From assembly GCA_026168455.1 (NCBI GenBank), contig CM047427.1, forward strand, positions 65,042,162 through 65,106,161: a stretch of DNA of 64,000 bases. The letters are read 5' to 3'. Of the stretch, positions 38,862-51,600 are shown piece after piece. A program made the translations under genes and the position numbers. The notes beneath the pieces are model-generated. The model had not been told where the DNA came from. It saw only the letters and a list, made by a program, of their open reading frames with translations, and did not search any database. The first letter of the stretch is position 1, and every line of letters starts with the position of its first letter. The stretch is from Theocolax elegans. Lineage: Eukaryota > Arthropoda > Insecta > Hymenoptera > Cerocephalidae.

Positions 38862-41800
38862 ATGGCTGGTAAGTGTAAAGTGCGAATTCAGTTACTCGTT
38901 GCATTTTTCTTTAAAATATTTATTAAAATTTACTTATTTTTGTTATTAAACAATTTTCACTCATTTCTCTATAAATTTAAGTGTATTTACTCAATAAACT
39001 TTATTTGTTGTTTTGACATTTTGATTATAAAACTATATTTAAAGGTTCCAGATTACTTTAGAACGTTCGATTTTGATTGTTATCAATGCAAAAACAAAAA
39101 TATAATGTAAACAATATACCTAACTGATAACGCATTTTGTCATTTATTTATCGTATTAAGTTCAATGTAACATTTTACATTTTAACATATTGTATAACGT
39201 ATCAATACTTTTTTGACTATTGTAATTAACATGTAAATGTTTTATAATTTATACAGAGCTTATTTATGAGAAATTGTGTAGACGAAAAACTTAGAATCAT
39301 TGTGAATTGGTAATTATCAATGTACTATTTTTCTTTTTTTCAGCGGAAAATCCTTTTAAGAATTTACTGCAGTCCATTGAAATCGCAGGAAAAGAAAAAC
39401 TATTTTATAATGTTGCTGCTTTTGGTGAAAAATATGGTAGATATTTAATAGTATTCATATTTTTAGATTTGAGTAAATCTCTAAATTAACATTAACCATT
39501 ATTATTATCATTATTATTTTATAAAACAGCAAGTATTATCATTCATATATTGCTGTTATTATTTTAGATAAATTACCATTTTCAATAAGAGTACTTCTTG
39601 AGAGCGCAGTAAGAAATTGCGATGAATTCCAAGTTAAAAAACAAGATGTTGACAAAATACTGGATTGGGAAAAGAATCAGAGTGTGGAAGAAGGTGTGGA
39701 AGTGGCATTTAAACCAGCCCGTGTAATCCTTCAGGTAAATATTAAAATAAAAATAAATGATTGAGAATACATTGATTTAAAATTTACATAATATAAATAA
39801 ATTTTATGATGGTTAACATATAATAATATTTATCAGTTTTATTAAATGGAATATAAAATAATAAGAAAGTTAAATATAAAATTAACTTAATAATAAATTA
39901 TTTAAATTAAGTTACTTATCCAATAGTAAATCAAAAAATTAGATAATAACATATATTATCAGTGACATTGAATCAGATGACTCATTTATGCAAATATAAT
40001 TATTTTCATACATGGGAGAATATTGAGGACATGTTATTGTTATATAATTTTATCTTTTCATTTAACTTTGCAACCAAAGGTGTTTTAACAAATTAGATGT
40101 ATGCTTATATTGTAGAAAGTTTAGATAGAAAATTATTTATTAATAGAAATAATGTTTGTTAACGATGATCATAGGATTTCACTGGTGTTCCTGCTGTCGT
40201 TGATTTTGCAGCTATGAGAGATGCTGTTAAAAGACTTAATGGAGACCCTGATAAAATAAATCCTATTTGTCCTTCGGATCTAGTAATTGATCATTCTGTA
40301 CAAGTGGATTTTACAAGAAGGTACTTTACTTTATTTTAATACTGAATTAAAATATATTTAAATGTATTCTTTAAAAAAATGTTAGAACATTAGAAGATTG
40401 AAAGAAATTATCTTTATAAATATAAAATCTAACCTGCAACATTTTATTTTTATTATTTTCTCAATGATTTGTATTTTAATTTCTTTATTTAAAAAAATCA
40501 TGTATCATTAGTTGTCTTAATTAGTTATTAATTTTAGAAGATATATAAATTATTAAATATATATATAAAATATTTAATTTATATATTTTAAATTAAAATT
40601 ACAGTGAAGATGCCAGCAAAAAAAATGAAGAATTAGAATTTGTAAGAAATAGAGAAAGATTTATGTTTTTAAAATGGGGTGCTAAAGCTTTTGAAAATAT
40701 GTTAATTGTACCACCTGGTAGTGGAATTGTTCATCAAGTTAATTTGGAGTATTTGGCCAGAGTTGTCTTTGATATGAATGAATATCTGTTTCCTGATAGT
40801 GTTGTGGGTACAGATTCTCACACTACTATGATCAATGGATTAGGTGTCCTTGGTTGGGGAGTTGGAGGCATCGAAGCAGAAGCTGTTATGTTAGGGCAAG
40901 CTATATCGATGCTTGTACCTAAAGTGGTTGGTTATAAATTAGTGGGAGAACTAAATCAATATGTCACATCTACTGATCTTGTACTCACAATTACAAAGGT
41001 GAGAACTAAAGAATTTAATTTAAAAAAATAAAACTTTCAAATATAATAAATCGAAAATCTTTTAAAAATATTTAGAACTTGCGTCAACTTGGAGTTGTTG
41101 GTAAATTTGTGGAATTTTTTGGACCTGGTGTTTCACAATTAAGTATTGCTGATCGTGCAACAATTTCAAACATGTGTCCTGAATATGGAGCAACTGTTGG
41201 CTTCTTCCCGGTGGATCAACAAAGCTTGACCTACCTTCGTCAAACAAGTTAGTTATTAAATTTTATACAATTATTTATTATATATAAAATGTATGAATGA
41301 TAGAAAATAAGAATAAATTTGTTACGCAGGTCGATCGGAAGAACACATCGAGAGAATTGAAAAGTACTTGAAGGCAGTACGAATGATTCGAAATTATGAT
41401 GATCCAAATCAAGATCCCGTTTTCTCCGAAGTTGTCACTTTAGATCTCGGAACAGTCGTTTCCAGTGTTAGTGGACCTAAACGACCACACGATCGTGTTT
41501 CTGTTGTTGACATGAAAAAGGACTTTAGTGCTTGCCTCACTAACAAGGTAATTATTTATTTAAACTGATTAATGCTTATTATTTATTCAAACGCTATAAT
41601 GTTTTTTATACAAATTGTTGTATGAAAAACATTTGGGTAGAACATATTAAGTAAATAATAAGTAATTATTGTATTTTATTATATATAAAAATGATGATAA
41701 ACGTTGATGAAAAGTACTGGTATGGGACAAACATAACCCAGTGACGCATTAGATAAATCGTCAGACAGGATCACGTTTATCTCACGTGGTACTTGTCAGT

Positions 41801-44800
41801 CTAACAATTTTGTTTAGTATCTTCAAAATGATATTTATTCTTGATGGTACCGATGAATTTAGATAGTAGAATCCTAGGTAACTTCTGCTGTGATATGAGA
41901 ATTTTATACCACACATCACGGCAAGAGTTCCTTTAAATTCCGCCACCATAACAATCTTCTTCCTACTTGATCGATGAAGTATATTCAGATGAATTTATAA
42001 ATGTAATAATTCATCATATATTATAAAAAAAATATTAATTCGACAAACACTGATACTACAAAGATTAACAAATAGATTTAAATAATATTTGCAATGGAAT
42101 TTTTTTATAAATTGCAGCGTGTACAAATTTGATTTCTAAATTAACATTTACAAATATAATTAAAACGAGAAAAATCTTATAAACTGGTAAAAATCCCTCG
42201 ATGAAATGTCCACGTACATTTTGCCTTGCTGATCTAGCTTTATGATCTTTTAATTCACCATACAGTTAGATCACCAAAGAAAAATATACGGGACTCAAAA
42301 ATATGTAGCCGATTCTTGAGGATCCTTGTAACACAGATGCACCGATCTATTTGAATCTTCATTGTGGTGGAAACTTCGCTGCTGGTTCTCGGAGCCAGGG
42401 ACGAGTATTTCGATCTAGTCACGAATTCGAGTATCAACGTGTCACTAGACCGATACTTCGCCCCTAACGTGGAGACGATTAATAATATTCAATTACACTA
42501 TTATTGAAATACAATGATATTTTGAAAATAGTATTATAATAATTATAGAATGAAGTAAAAACTGGTAGACCGTTGTACAGAGGCAGATATTGGATGAATC
42601 CTACCCGGTGAGGCTTTAATGTTTCCTTAACCAGGAAGGATTCCACCCGACAGCAGCCTTCTCTATTTCTTTTTTATTTTCTTCTTTATTTCTTTCATTT
42701 ATAAAGCTGTAATAGAGCTTCAAATAATCGATTGATTAAAAATATATTTATTTTTTATATTAACTTTCAAATAAAATTGTACGAATATTTAAAAAAAACA
42801 ATCCCTCACCATTTGCAAAAATAAATTCTTAATGCATGTTAAAAATTTTGTAAATGTACGTATTCCTTTTTTACGCTTTGAAGCTTAGCTCGAGCTATTG
42901 AGAGAGCTGACGCGACAAAAATAATTTCTCTTGCAAAGAATTTTGTAGACTACCACGATTGCTTAAGCACGTCAATTGTATTTTATACGTTATTAAATTA
43001 AACAATCATATTTTCAATATTACTTTACAAAACATTAGAAGTTTTTACAAAATTTTTAAAGTTATCTTTATACTTTAATATAACATTAAGTAGATTTAAA
43101 ATATAAGATTTTAAATATAAAATTCACCACCAGGTCTAGTTATACATACCGATAATTGAATAAAATCGAGCCATAGTAGAAAATCGATGAAATTTCAAAT
43201 TGATCCCGGATCCACAAAACACGGAAGCACTAACGCACAGGCGTAAACTCAAAAACGCGCGCGCGCGAAAAGGCATCTGCGGATGTATATCGGTAACAGC
43301 AACAACGGCAACAGCTTTCCAGGGTAGGATGACCTCGGTAAATGACTGCCGAGACTCAGGACGTCGTGGGCCGATTTATACCTGCGCCAGTGACGCTTGT
43401 GCCCCTCCACTGGGCCTGGTGCACCCCTTACCCCCATTGGTCGAGGACGCAGCGTCGGTTTCCCCCACCCTCAACCTCCTACCTTTCGGATTTTGCGCGC
43501 GCCAAAAGGTGTCGATTTCCCGGAAAGAGACTCGGTTGGAGCTTTTCCAGGGGTTGCAGTTTTCACCAAATAGATTTTCTCTCTGCATCTATCGTTCTTT
43601 GAATACTCACGCGAAAACGAAAACTTCCTTGCAAGTTATTTTTTACAAGCTTCAGAAGCTTTAGTAATCAGTCATTATTAACTCGATTATTCACCGTTGC
43701 TTTTCAATTTTCTATTGTAATACGTAATTATTTTACCTTTTTATATTAATTTGCACGTTAAAGTGTATACGATATTTATATTTTGAGTTTTCTAAAGATT
43801 TGCATAAGTTTACTAAAATGCAGAAAAAAGCTTTACACATGATAGATGACAATTTTGTGTATAATTACAGTTAAATGAGTATATAAATTGAATATACCAT
43901 TAAGTTAAAGCGATCTAGCCGATTTATGCAAATGCTCGTGTTTCATATTACTTACTCAAATTAATGTTTGCGTAGAAATCAATAATTTTAACAAAACAGC
44001 TGTTAGTGATAAATAATAATTAATCCTTAATGTATTAATGTATATTTACTTTGTATTTGTTCGCACGAGTAAAAGTAAACATGACATTAATGTTTAAAAT
44101 TTACTAAGTTTTTAAATTAGACTCTATAACTGCTGTATCATATAAGTATATGAAATGTATACCTGTACAAAACTGTAAACACTAGCTTAAGCATTGCTTT
44201 GTGATTGAACTCATTACAAAAAAGGTAATGAAAATTGTACAACACTTTTACTTTAAATTATCTTTAAAAAAGAGAAGCATGGGTAAATTTTATTTTAAAA
44301 TATTAATATACTCTATATTCGCAAAGGGGCATAGTATATTTAAAAATTGTAAACTCTGTCTTTCTATCTATGAAAATATAAATTGGAAAAACACAGGAAC
44401 AATAGGTAGTGGAAGCTTGGGATCGCGATCGATTTTCAGCGCGCGTTGAGCGGCAACATTAAAACATCGCTATCGGCTTTCCTGTCTTGATGAGCCATAA
44501 GAGCTGCAGAAATAATTATTAGATCGCGATTCTCGCGCGTTTTGCGCTTTGGACTTCCGCTGACGCGAGTTGGACACACATCGTGTCAACTTATTCTTTC
44601 TTCTATGTAATAAGAGAACTTAAACGAAGAACTGTTCGAACGATCTCTAATAGGATAATGGATACCTGCTTTTTCTTTCCTTATTCTTTTTTTATTTTCT
44701 TTTTTCTTAAACGAAGATTTATTTTAGTGTTATTCTTATTTTTTCTTTACTTCGGTTATGTGGGGAATCTTGTCGTGTCTCTCTTCGATGACAGCATCGA

Positions 44801-45612
44801 TCAGTAATCCCATAATAAAATTATGAAAAATCGTTATAGAATAACATTGTTTTAATACGTATTACACACGTCACCAATTGATTTTATAATATTATAATAT
44901 TAAATATATGTATAGATAAACGTTTATGAATATATCCAAGAGGATATTCATCGTATTCCGATTTTGCCGATTTCAACTTGACACGTAAGTAGCAAGGAAA
45001 ATATTCGTTAACGTCGACAATTCTTGTTGCATCGAAGAATTTTAACCTTTTGGTCATTGACATCGAGTTTAAATAATATATTTATATCACTAGTTTAATT
45101 TAACCGTTAAATTATTCAATCTACGAATAACTAATAATTATAAAATATCTCGAATAATTGAAGATATTATTGAATAAAATAAAGATATATATATTTTTAT
45201 AAGTATATTTAATATAATGCAGTCAATTATAATTATTATTATTATGAGTAAGAAAGAAAGTGCTTAATAATTGTCAAATATATATGTAGACATTTGAAAT
45301 TCCAAATAAATGCGACGGACTCGCATAGAAATGCACGCGGATAAAATCAACAATTTGGATGCCATTAAAATTTGTTGCAAGGCCGTAAATGACGCGTCCG
45401 AGATTCTCTTGTCATTAGCGATGGTACAAGACCCCTGGGGCGGATTTTCGGGTGAAAGTCGATGCGGAAAAGTTTTTGGAAATTTAAGGCGGTGACACGG
45501 CGTACGTATCGGCTCGTAAAATCGAATTGCGACTCCGTTTTCGAAGCACGTCATTGTCCCTTGTCTTTTGCTTGCACCTGTAATCTTTCGAATTAACTCT
45601 GTGCGTGTGTGC

Positions 45613-45651
<39 letters not shown>

Positions 45652-48600
45652 ATAGGTATACCTATATATGTATATATATATACATATTCTATGGGCAAGC
45701 TTTGGAGTAAAGGTGTGTGTGCGTTGTCTTCGAAAATGTATGAAACTTGCAGAACATACCTATGAGTAGTTTGTCGAAATCCACTAGGTCGTCAGATGGT
45801 TTAAAAACTTTTTTGGAGGTTAGCACATTTGTAGTGTTTACGTAAATTACTGCTTGTTATAATTATTTTGTTGATTATTTAAATTTTGGTTATTATATAT
45901 AAATGCGTTATCATAGAAAAGCCAGTGTTGTAGTAAAACCTATTTTTATAATTGAAGTTTGTTGTAAATTTGTTATTTTCATTGGACATACAGAAAGCTT
46001 ATTATTTCTTCCTTTGATGTAATCCTTCATTTTTGTAATTACAAATTGTGCGTGTTCGTAAATAAACCCAATATCAAAATTTATATTTTTCTTTATTTAA
46101 ATATATGGTTTAAGTGAAATAATTTGAAAAAAGAAACAATTTGTTCTAATAATATCGTTAGACGGTAACTTTGTTTCGAAATTTTTCTTAACCCTTTAAT
46201 ATCATGTAATATTTGAAAGATATACACATAATAAGACACATTGAACGCGTAATTAGAGTAATTGAATTAAATATTAATTTACAAGTAATACAACGTACAA
46301 ATACAATTATGTTGAATATTATTTAAGATCGTTAGACAACTGGTGACGATTTCTGCATCGAATATGCATATAATTGTGTGTACGTATAGTTAGATAGAGA
46401 TAAGAATTGTGTTATTGAATTGCGATAAAAATTAATCTTAAGAGATCTATTTTTATGTATGTAGATGTAAATATAAATGTAAAAATGCCCAGATGAAAAT
46501 CAATTTGCGACTTGGCTTATGTTTATCATACTTATCAGAAAATTTTTTATTCGAGCTACAAACGCTCGCTTATAGGCCAAAGAGCAGTCACAATCGCGAG
46601 GTCGATGAGGGCCGCGCGCACGAGCATTTTGTTAAAATCGCTGATGCACGGCCCGTGGTATATATCCTTTTTCATTTTGCACATACCATCACATTTTGCT
46701 TGGCGCACTCTATGCTGTGCATTCGATGCCATACCTCCTTCTTGCTTGTGCAATTTTCTTTCCAACTTATCATGTATATTCGGCTTTGAGTTGAATTTCA
46801 TTCGACTTGCGGTTCGACTTGCAAAAAGGAACTTTTGTTCTATTAATGGATTGCACAGGAAATCTCGTATCCATTATAACTCTCTTGGAGGTTTCTATTA
46901 ATTTCTTGGAGAGTTGCTTTATTAGTCGATATCGGATTCCTCACTTATCATTTTCTGTTCGCGTCTGTGTATGCTAATAACTTGTATTTTATTATAACTT
47001 TCAAGTTTATTCAAATCGTAATACGATTGCGATTAATACGTAATTCGTTATTTCATATTTGCGGGACGATGCTTGTAGAAGGTTTACAATTGCTTTTCAA
47101 TAAATAATACACACACAAATTTAATTAATTTATATTACTTTTCTCTAACTTTTCCCGTAACTTTAAAAATGTACACGTTTCTATGCTTATTTCATTTTTA
47201 ATTACTTATTATTTTAATCTAATAGAGAGTGTTCATTAAACACATTTTAATAGTTATCAACAAACATATTTATATTTATACAAACTGTATATTGTCCACT
47301 TTCTATTAAAATTCAGTAAATCGCGATGTCTGTACCTTCAAGGTAATATATTTACTTATTAAAAAACATTAAAATTTCCTTACGAATAAATAATTAATAC
47401 TTTTATACAAAATATTAAAAGTATAGATAGATATGTTAAGACGTAAAACAAACAAGTTTTATAAAATGTATCATGCCTATAATTAGATATTTATAAAATA
47501 ACTTTTTAGTGATTCGCAGACAGAAAATTTTCTTACAAAATTACGCTAACCAGCTTAATAAATCTGAATAATATTTGAGAAGAAAAAAATTTAGGGATAA
47601 TATAAAAGTAATATCGATGTCTTTACTAATATTTCTATATATTTTAATATTGATACATGTTACACAGCATGATTTGTCCTTTCATTACCAAAATGTTTGA
47701 TTTTTTTATACGTCAATTTTATTTGTACGTGGTCGGTGTCTAAATGTACAATTTAAGTAACTTTTCCTTATATATACTAGAACATTAATAACAATGTTCA
47801 AGAAGACATATTTGTACACCAAATTAAAAAGAATTATAGGAAATAGTATATTATGTGCCTTTGGCGTACAAATAGCCTCTTTTTAATCGAGTGTGGATTC
47901 ACAGTACGAGGTGCAGTGGACCTAGGATGAGCCGATGGTGAGCGAACGCAAAATAACTATTTTAGTCCCTATTTTTAGGGCGCAAAAACGCGAAATTCGT
48001 GCATCTGTTATAAAAAAACTTATTATCTGTAGCACGAACATTGTAGAATACAAAAATTTTATCGAGTTTCATGACAGTGTTCAGTCATAAAAAAACAAGT
48101 AAATGAAATTATTTATCGTTATTTAATTTTTATTGATACTGAAATATTTTTATATTTTATTATTTATATGAGACATTGGTAAAGTAAGTATCAGTAAGAC
48201 TTAATTGTGAAATACGTGATATAGTTAAAAATAGAAAAATAAATTGAACACAGTGAAAACTATCCTGTAGGTGTACTAGTAAAATCTTACGTAATAAACA
48301 TTATTTTAACGTAATACTATATCTAATGTTACAGATTCAATCGATCACTATTATTGATTAGTCTTTTAAGAATAAAAACAATGAAGTTTCTCGCCATATT
48401 ATCTCTTTTATGCTTGTGCGCTAGCCTAATTATGGCACAGAAGGAGCAAGACAATGCTCCATTCCTTAACCTCGGTGAGACAATTGTATATTTATAAATT
48501 ATTACTTCTTAATATTTAAAAATATTTATAATATTTTCAGAAAATTTGGAAGAGCAACAAAAAATGTATTTCACCTGTGTAGATCGAGAAAAATGTGGTT

Positions 48601-51600
48601 GTAAGTAATAAAATAGTTGAATGCAAATTAATTATTACATATATCTCGAATCAAATATCTATTGAGAATTATTGTGCAATAAATATATAATTTAGTTTAT
48701 TTCTTCTGTTACTTGTAAAGCACTAGTTTAGTAATTTTAAGTATTATCTTCGAAACAAAATTTACTCATAAAGTCACTGTTTGATATTTTTATACACTCT
48801 CATTCAAGTATATAAAAATATATTAATAATATTATATTAATAATAATTTTAATATCTTTATAATATTTCAGTAATGGAGGATAGTAATAAAAGACACGAT
48901 TGTATTAACCTATGTGAAGGTAAAAATCTACTATTATAATTAACAAGTAAATATGCACGAATTTTATCTATTAAGTATAACTACATTCCAACAATTTTTC
49001 AGCTGAAGCTAAGGAAAAAGTTGCTAACAATGAACTATAAGAATCGTCGATTACAATTACAACGATAATAATGATTATAATGATAATAAGTGTAATCGTG
49101 TAATATGATCTTTGTTAACATTTAAATAAATAATAAAATGTAAAATTACGTCATTTTAATTGTAATCTTTAAGAATAATATTATAATGTCACGGTTGTCA
49201 TATATATATATAAAATAGAAGTAATAACGTACGATTAATTAAAGTTGTACCAATTATTTTATAAATTAATAAAACTATTCTTGAAAATATATTTTAACTA
49301 ATAGGAAAGTATATATAGAATATCTATAAACTAAATTGCATATATGATCGGTTAAAATGAGGCATACACGTATGTCCAATTTAACGACACATCTTATATA
49401 CCAACTAATATCGACGTTTTCTTCGGAGGTCTTTGCACCTCACTGTCAGCGCGATTTGCGAAAATCGACAAAGCCCGAATAGCTTAAGAAACTTGAGATC
49501 GTCGGACGGATCAAACCTTGGGGTCGATCACACCGAGTTCTCAGTCGATGAACAAAAAAAATAATAAATGTGAACAATTAGTCATTCGAGTCTGCACCTG
49601 CGGACTTATTACTTTATGCCAAATTAAAGATGATCCAATGTCAGCGTGTATTATATGCTACTTAGACACAGGACAGTTGTGCTTTCGATGCATTCTTGGA
49701 TCAATTTGATTTTAAGAATGTTTGTTAGTCCTTCTAACCAAATATATTCTTGTACGGTATTAAAGATCTTCTTTTTATATTTCTACATTGTTGTCATACA
49801 TGACTTTTTCAACAATATTTTGCATAAAATTAGCAATCGCTTCCCGTTGAATTTCATGTACATAATCCAAGTAATTTATCTAAAGAAAAAATAACATTGC
49901 AAATATTATTTCGACTCTTTGAAATGAGAACAAAGTACTGCGTAGAATAGACGATGCGCAATGATTTATAATGCTCACTGTGGATACCGATGGTGTATAC
50001 CAATAAAATAACTCGCCCTATTGTTTCGGAAAAAGTGCACCTGTGCAGTTCTCTCTAAAATTTCGTTCGCCCCTACGGGTGAATTTTTCTCTATGCGCAG
50101 GTAGGCTTCAAAGGTTACGGATTAGCTGCGGAAAAGGTAAAGGCCGAGGGGGTCTTTCAGTTCGAAGGAAAAGATTACACACTAAAGCATGGATCTGTCG
50201 TCATTGCTGCAATCACCAGCTGCACCAATACTAGCAATCCTAGCGTTATGCTCGGCGCAGGTATATTACCGTCGTACTTTTCGTTTTGGCCAAACTTTTT
50301 GTTTTATTTTATAATGCCTATTTCATATTGCTATGTTCAACTTCTTTATAACAAATATTTTGTGAGACTAGTACTGCATTAAAGGAGGATGCCCATGAAG
50401 CGCATTTGAAATATATCTATATATATATAATTTGTTCAATGTTAAAAATTAAACTTTAACGGTTTATTTGTAACTTTTCCCTTCATTTCCCTGAAATCTT
50501 TTCTTTCAAGAGTAAAATATAATTATCAAAAGTAAAAGGTGATGCACGACTTACACTTTTCCGGACGTTTTCATACGTAATGGACATCTTCCTTTGAAAG
50601 TACCGAGCTATGAAAATTTAGATAATTATTCTCAAACTAATAAATTCTTTTGTTTGTCCTGAATATAAAGAAATTAAAATTAATTTTATTAATTAAATTT
50701 ATTAATTGTCTTTGTCAAAAACTAATGAAAAGTTTAATTTTTTGCGTGAAACTTCCTACATTTATGTTTAATACGCCAATATAATACATAAATCACTCAT
50801 TTGAAACCTTTTAATACTCGTTATTTATTTTGCAATAGAGAAAAAATGCTTTTAATTTTACTAAAACATCAATTGATATTTTATTGGTCAGAGTATGAAA
50901 GTATACACGTTGTAATAATAACATTGTAATATTGCGCCTTAAAACTACGTAATGTTAACATAAAGTTTGAAAAATGCATTTCCTGTAATAAACTATTTAG
51001 TGATATCTTTTATTATTGAATATTCGAAAGTGTCTAAATGATAAAGAGAGTATAGAATTGTAATCGAACATGTACGTTGGTTTTAGAGTTTTACAGTACA
51101 ATTTACCTTGGTTGGTTCTATATAGAAAAGAGTGTAGAAAGAAAACTTTAAACCTTAAGTAAAATCCTTACAGATATTGAGATAGTATCGTTGGTTACAG
51201 GTTTACTAGCAAAGAAGGCGGTAGCTGCAGGATTGACCGTTGCACCCTACATAAAGACATCGCTGTCGCCGGGTTCGGGGGTTGTGACGTACTATCTAAA
51301 GGAGAGTGGAGTTTGTCCGGCTCTTACCCAGCTAGGATTCGACAACGTTGGCTATGGATGTATGACCTGCATCGGCAACAGTGGACCTCTTCCAGATTCT
51401 ATGATCGAGGCCATAGAAAAGGTTCTTTTAATTTTTTTTAAGACTTACATATTTTGTAGATATCTATTTTTGAAATAATATTTTTTTCAAGAAGCTTATT
51501 GTTGACTAGAATTTAACTAATTATGTTAGAAATGCAAGTTTAAAATATTTACATTTAGAGTATACATCTTTTTTATTTTAAAATATCAAGGTTTTTGAAA

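Noticed and set aside
43200..43664. 154-aa plus-strand ORF in ACO1 intron 7
   Set aside because: No recognisable domain or splice context, with overlapping ORFs on both strands, as expected for a CG-rich non-coding island.
46493..46901. 98-aa and 129-aa overlapping ORFs in intron 7
   Set aside because: Two frames are open over the same sequence with an equally open minus frame, and neither has a domain.
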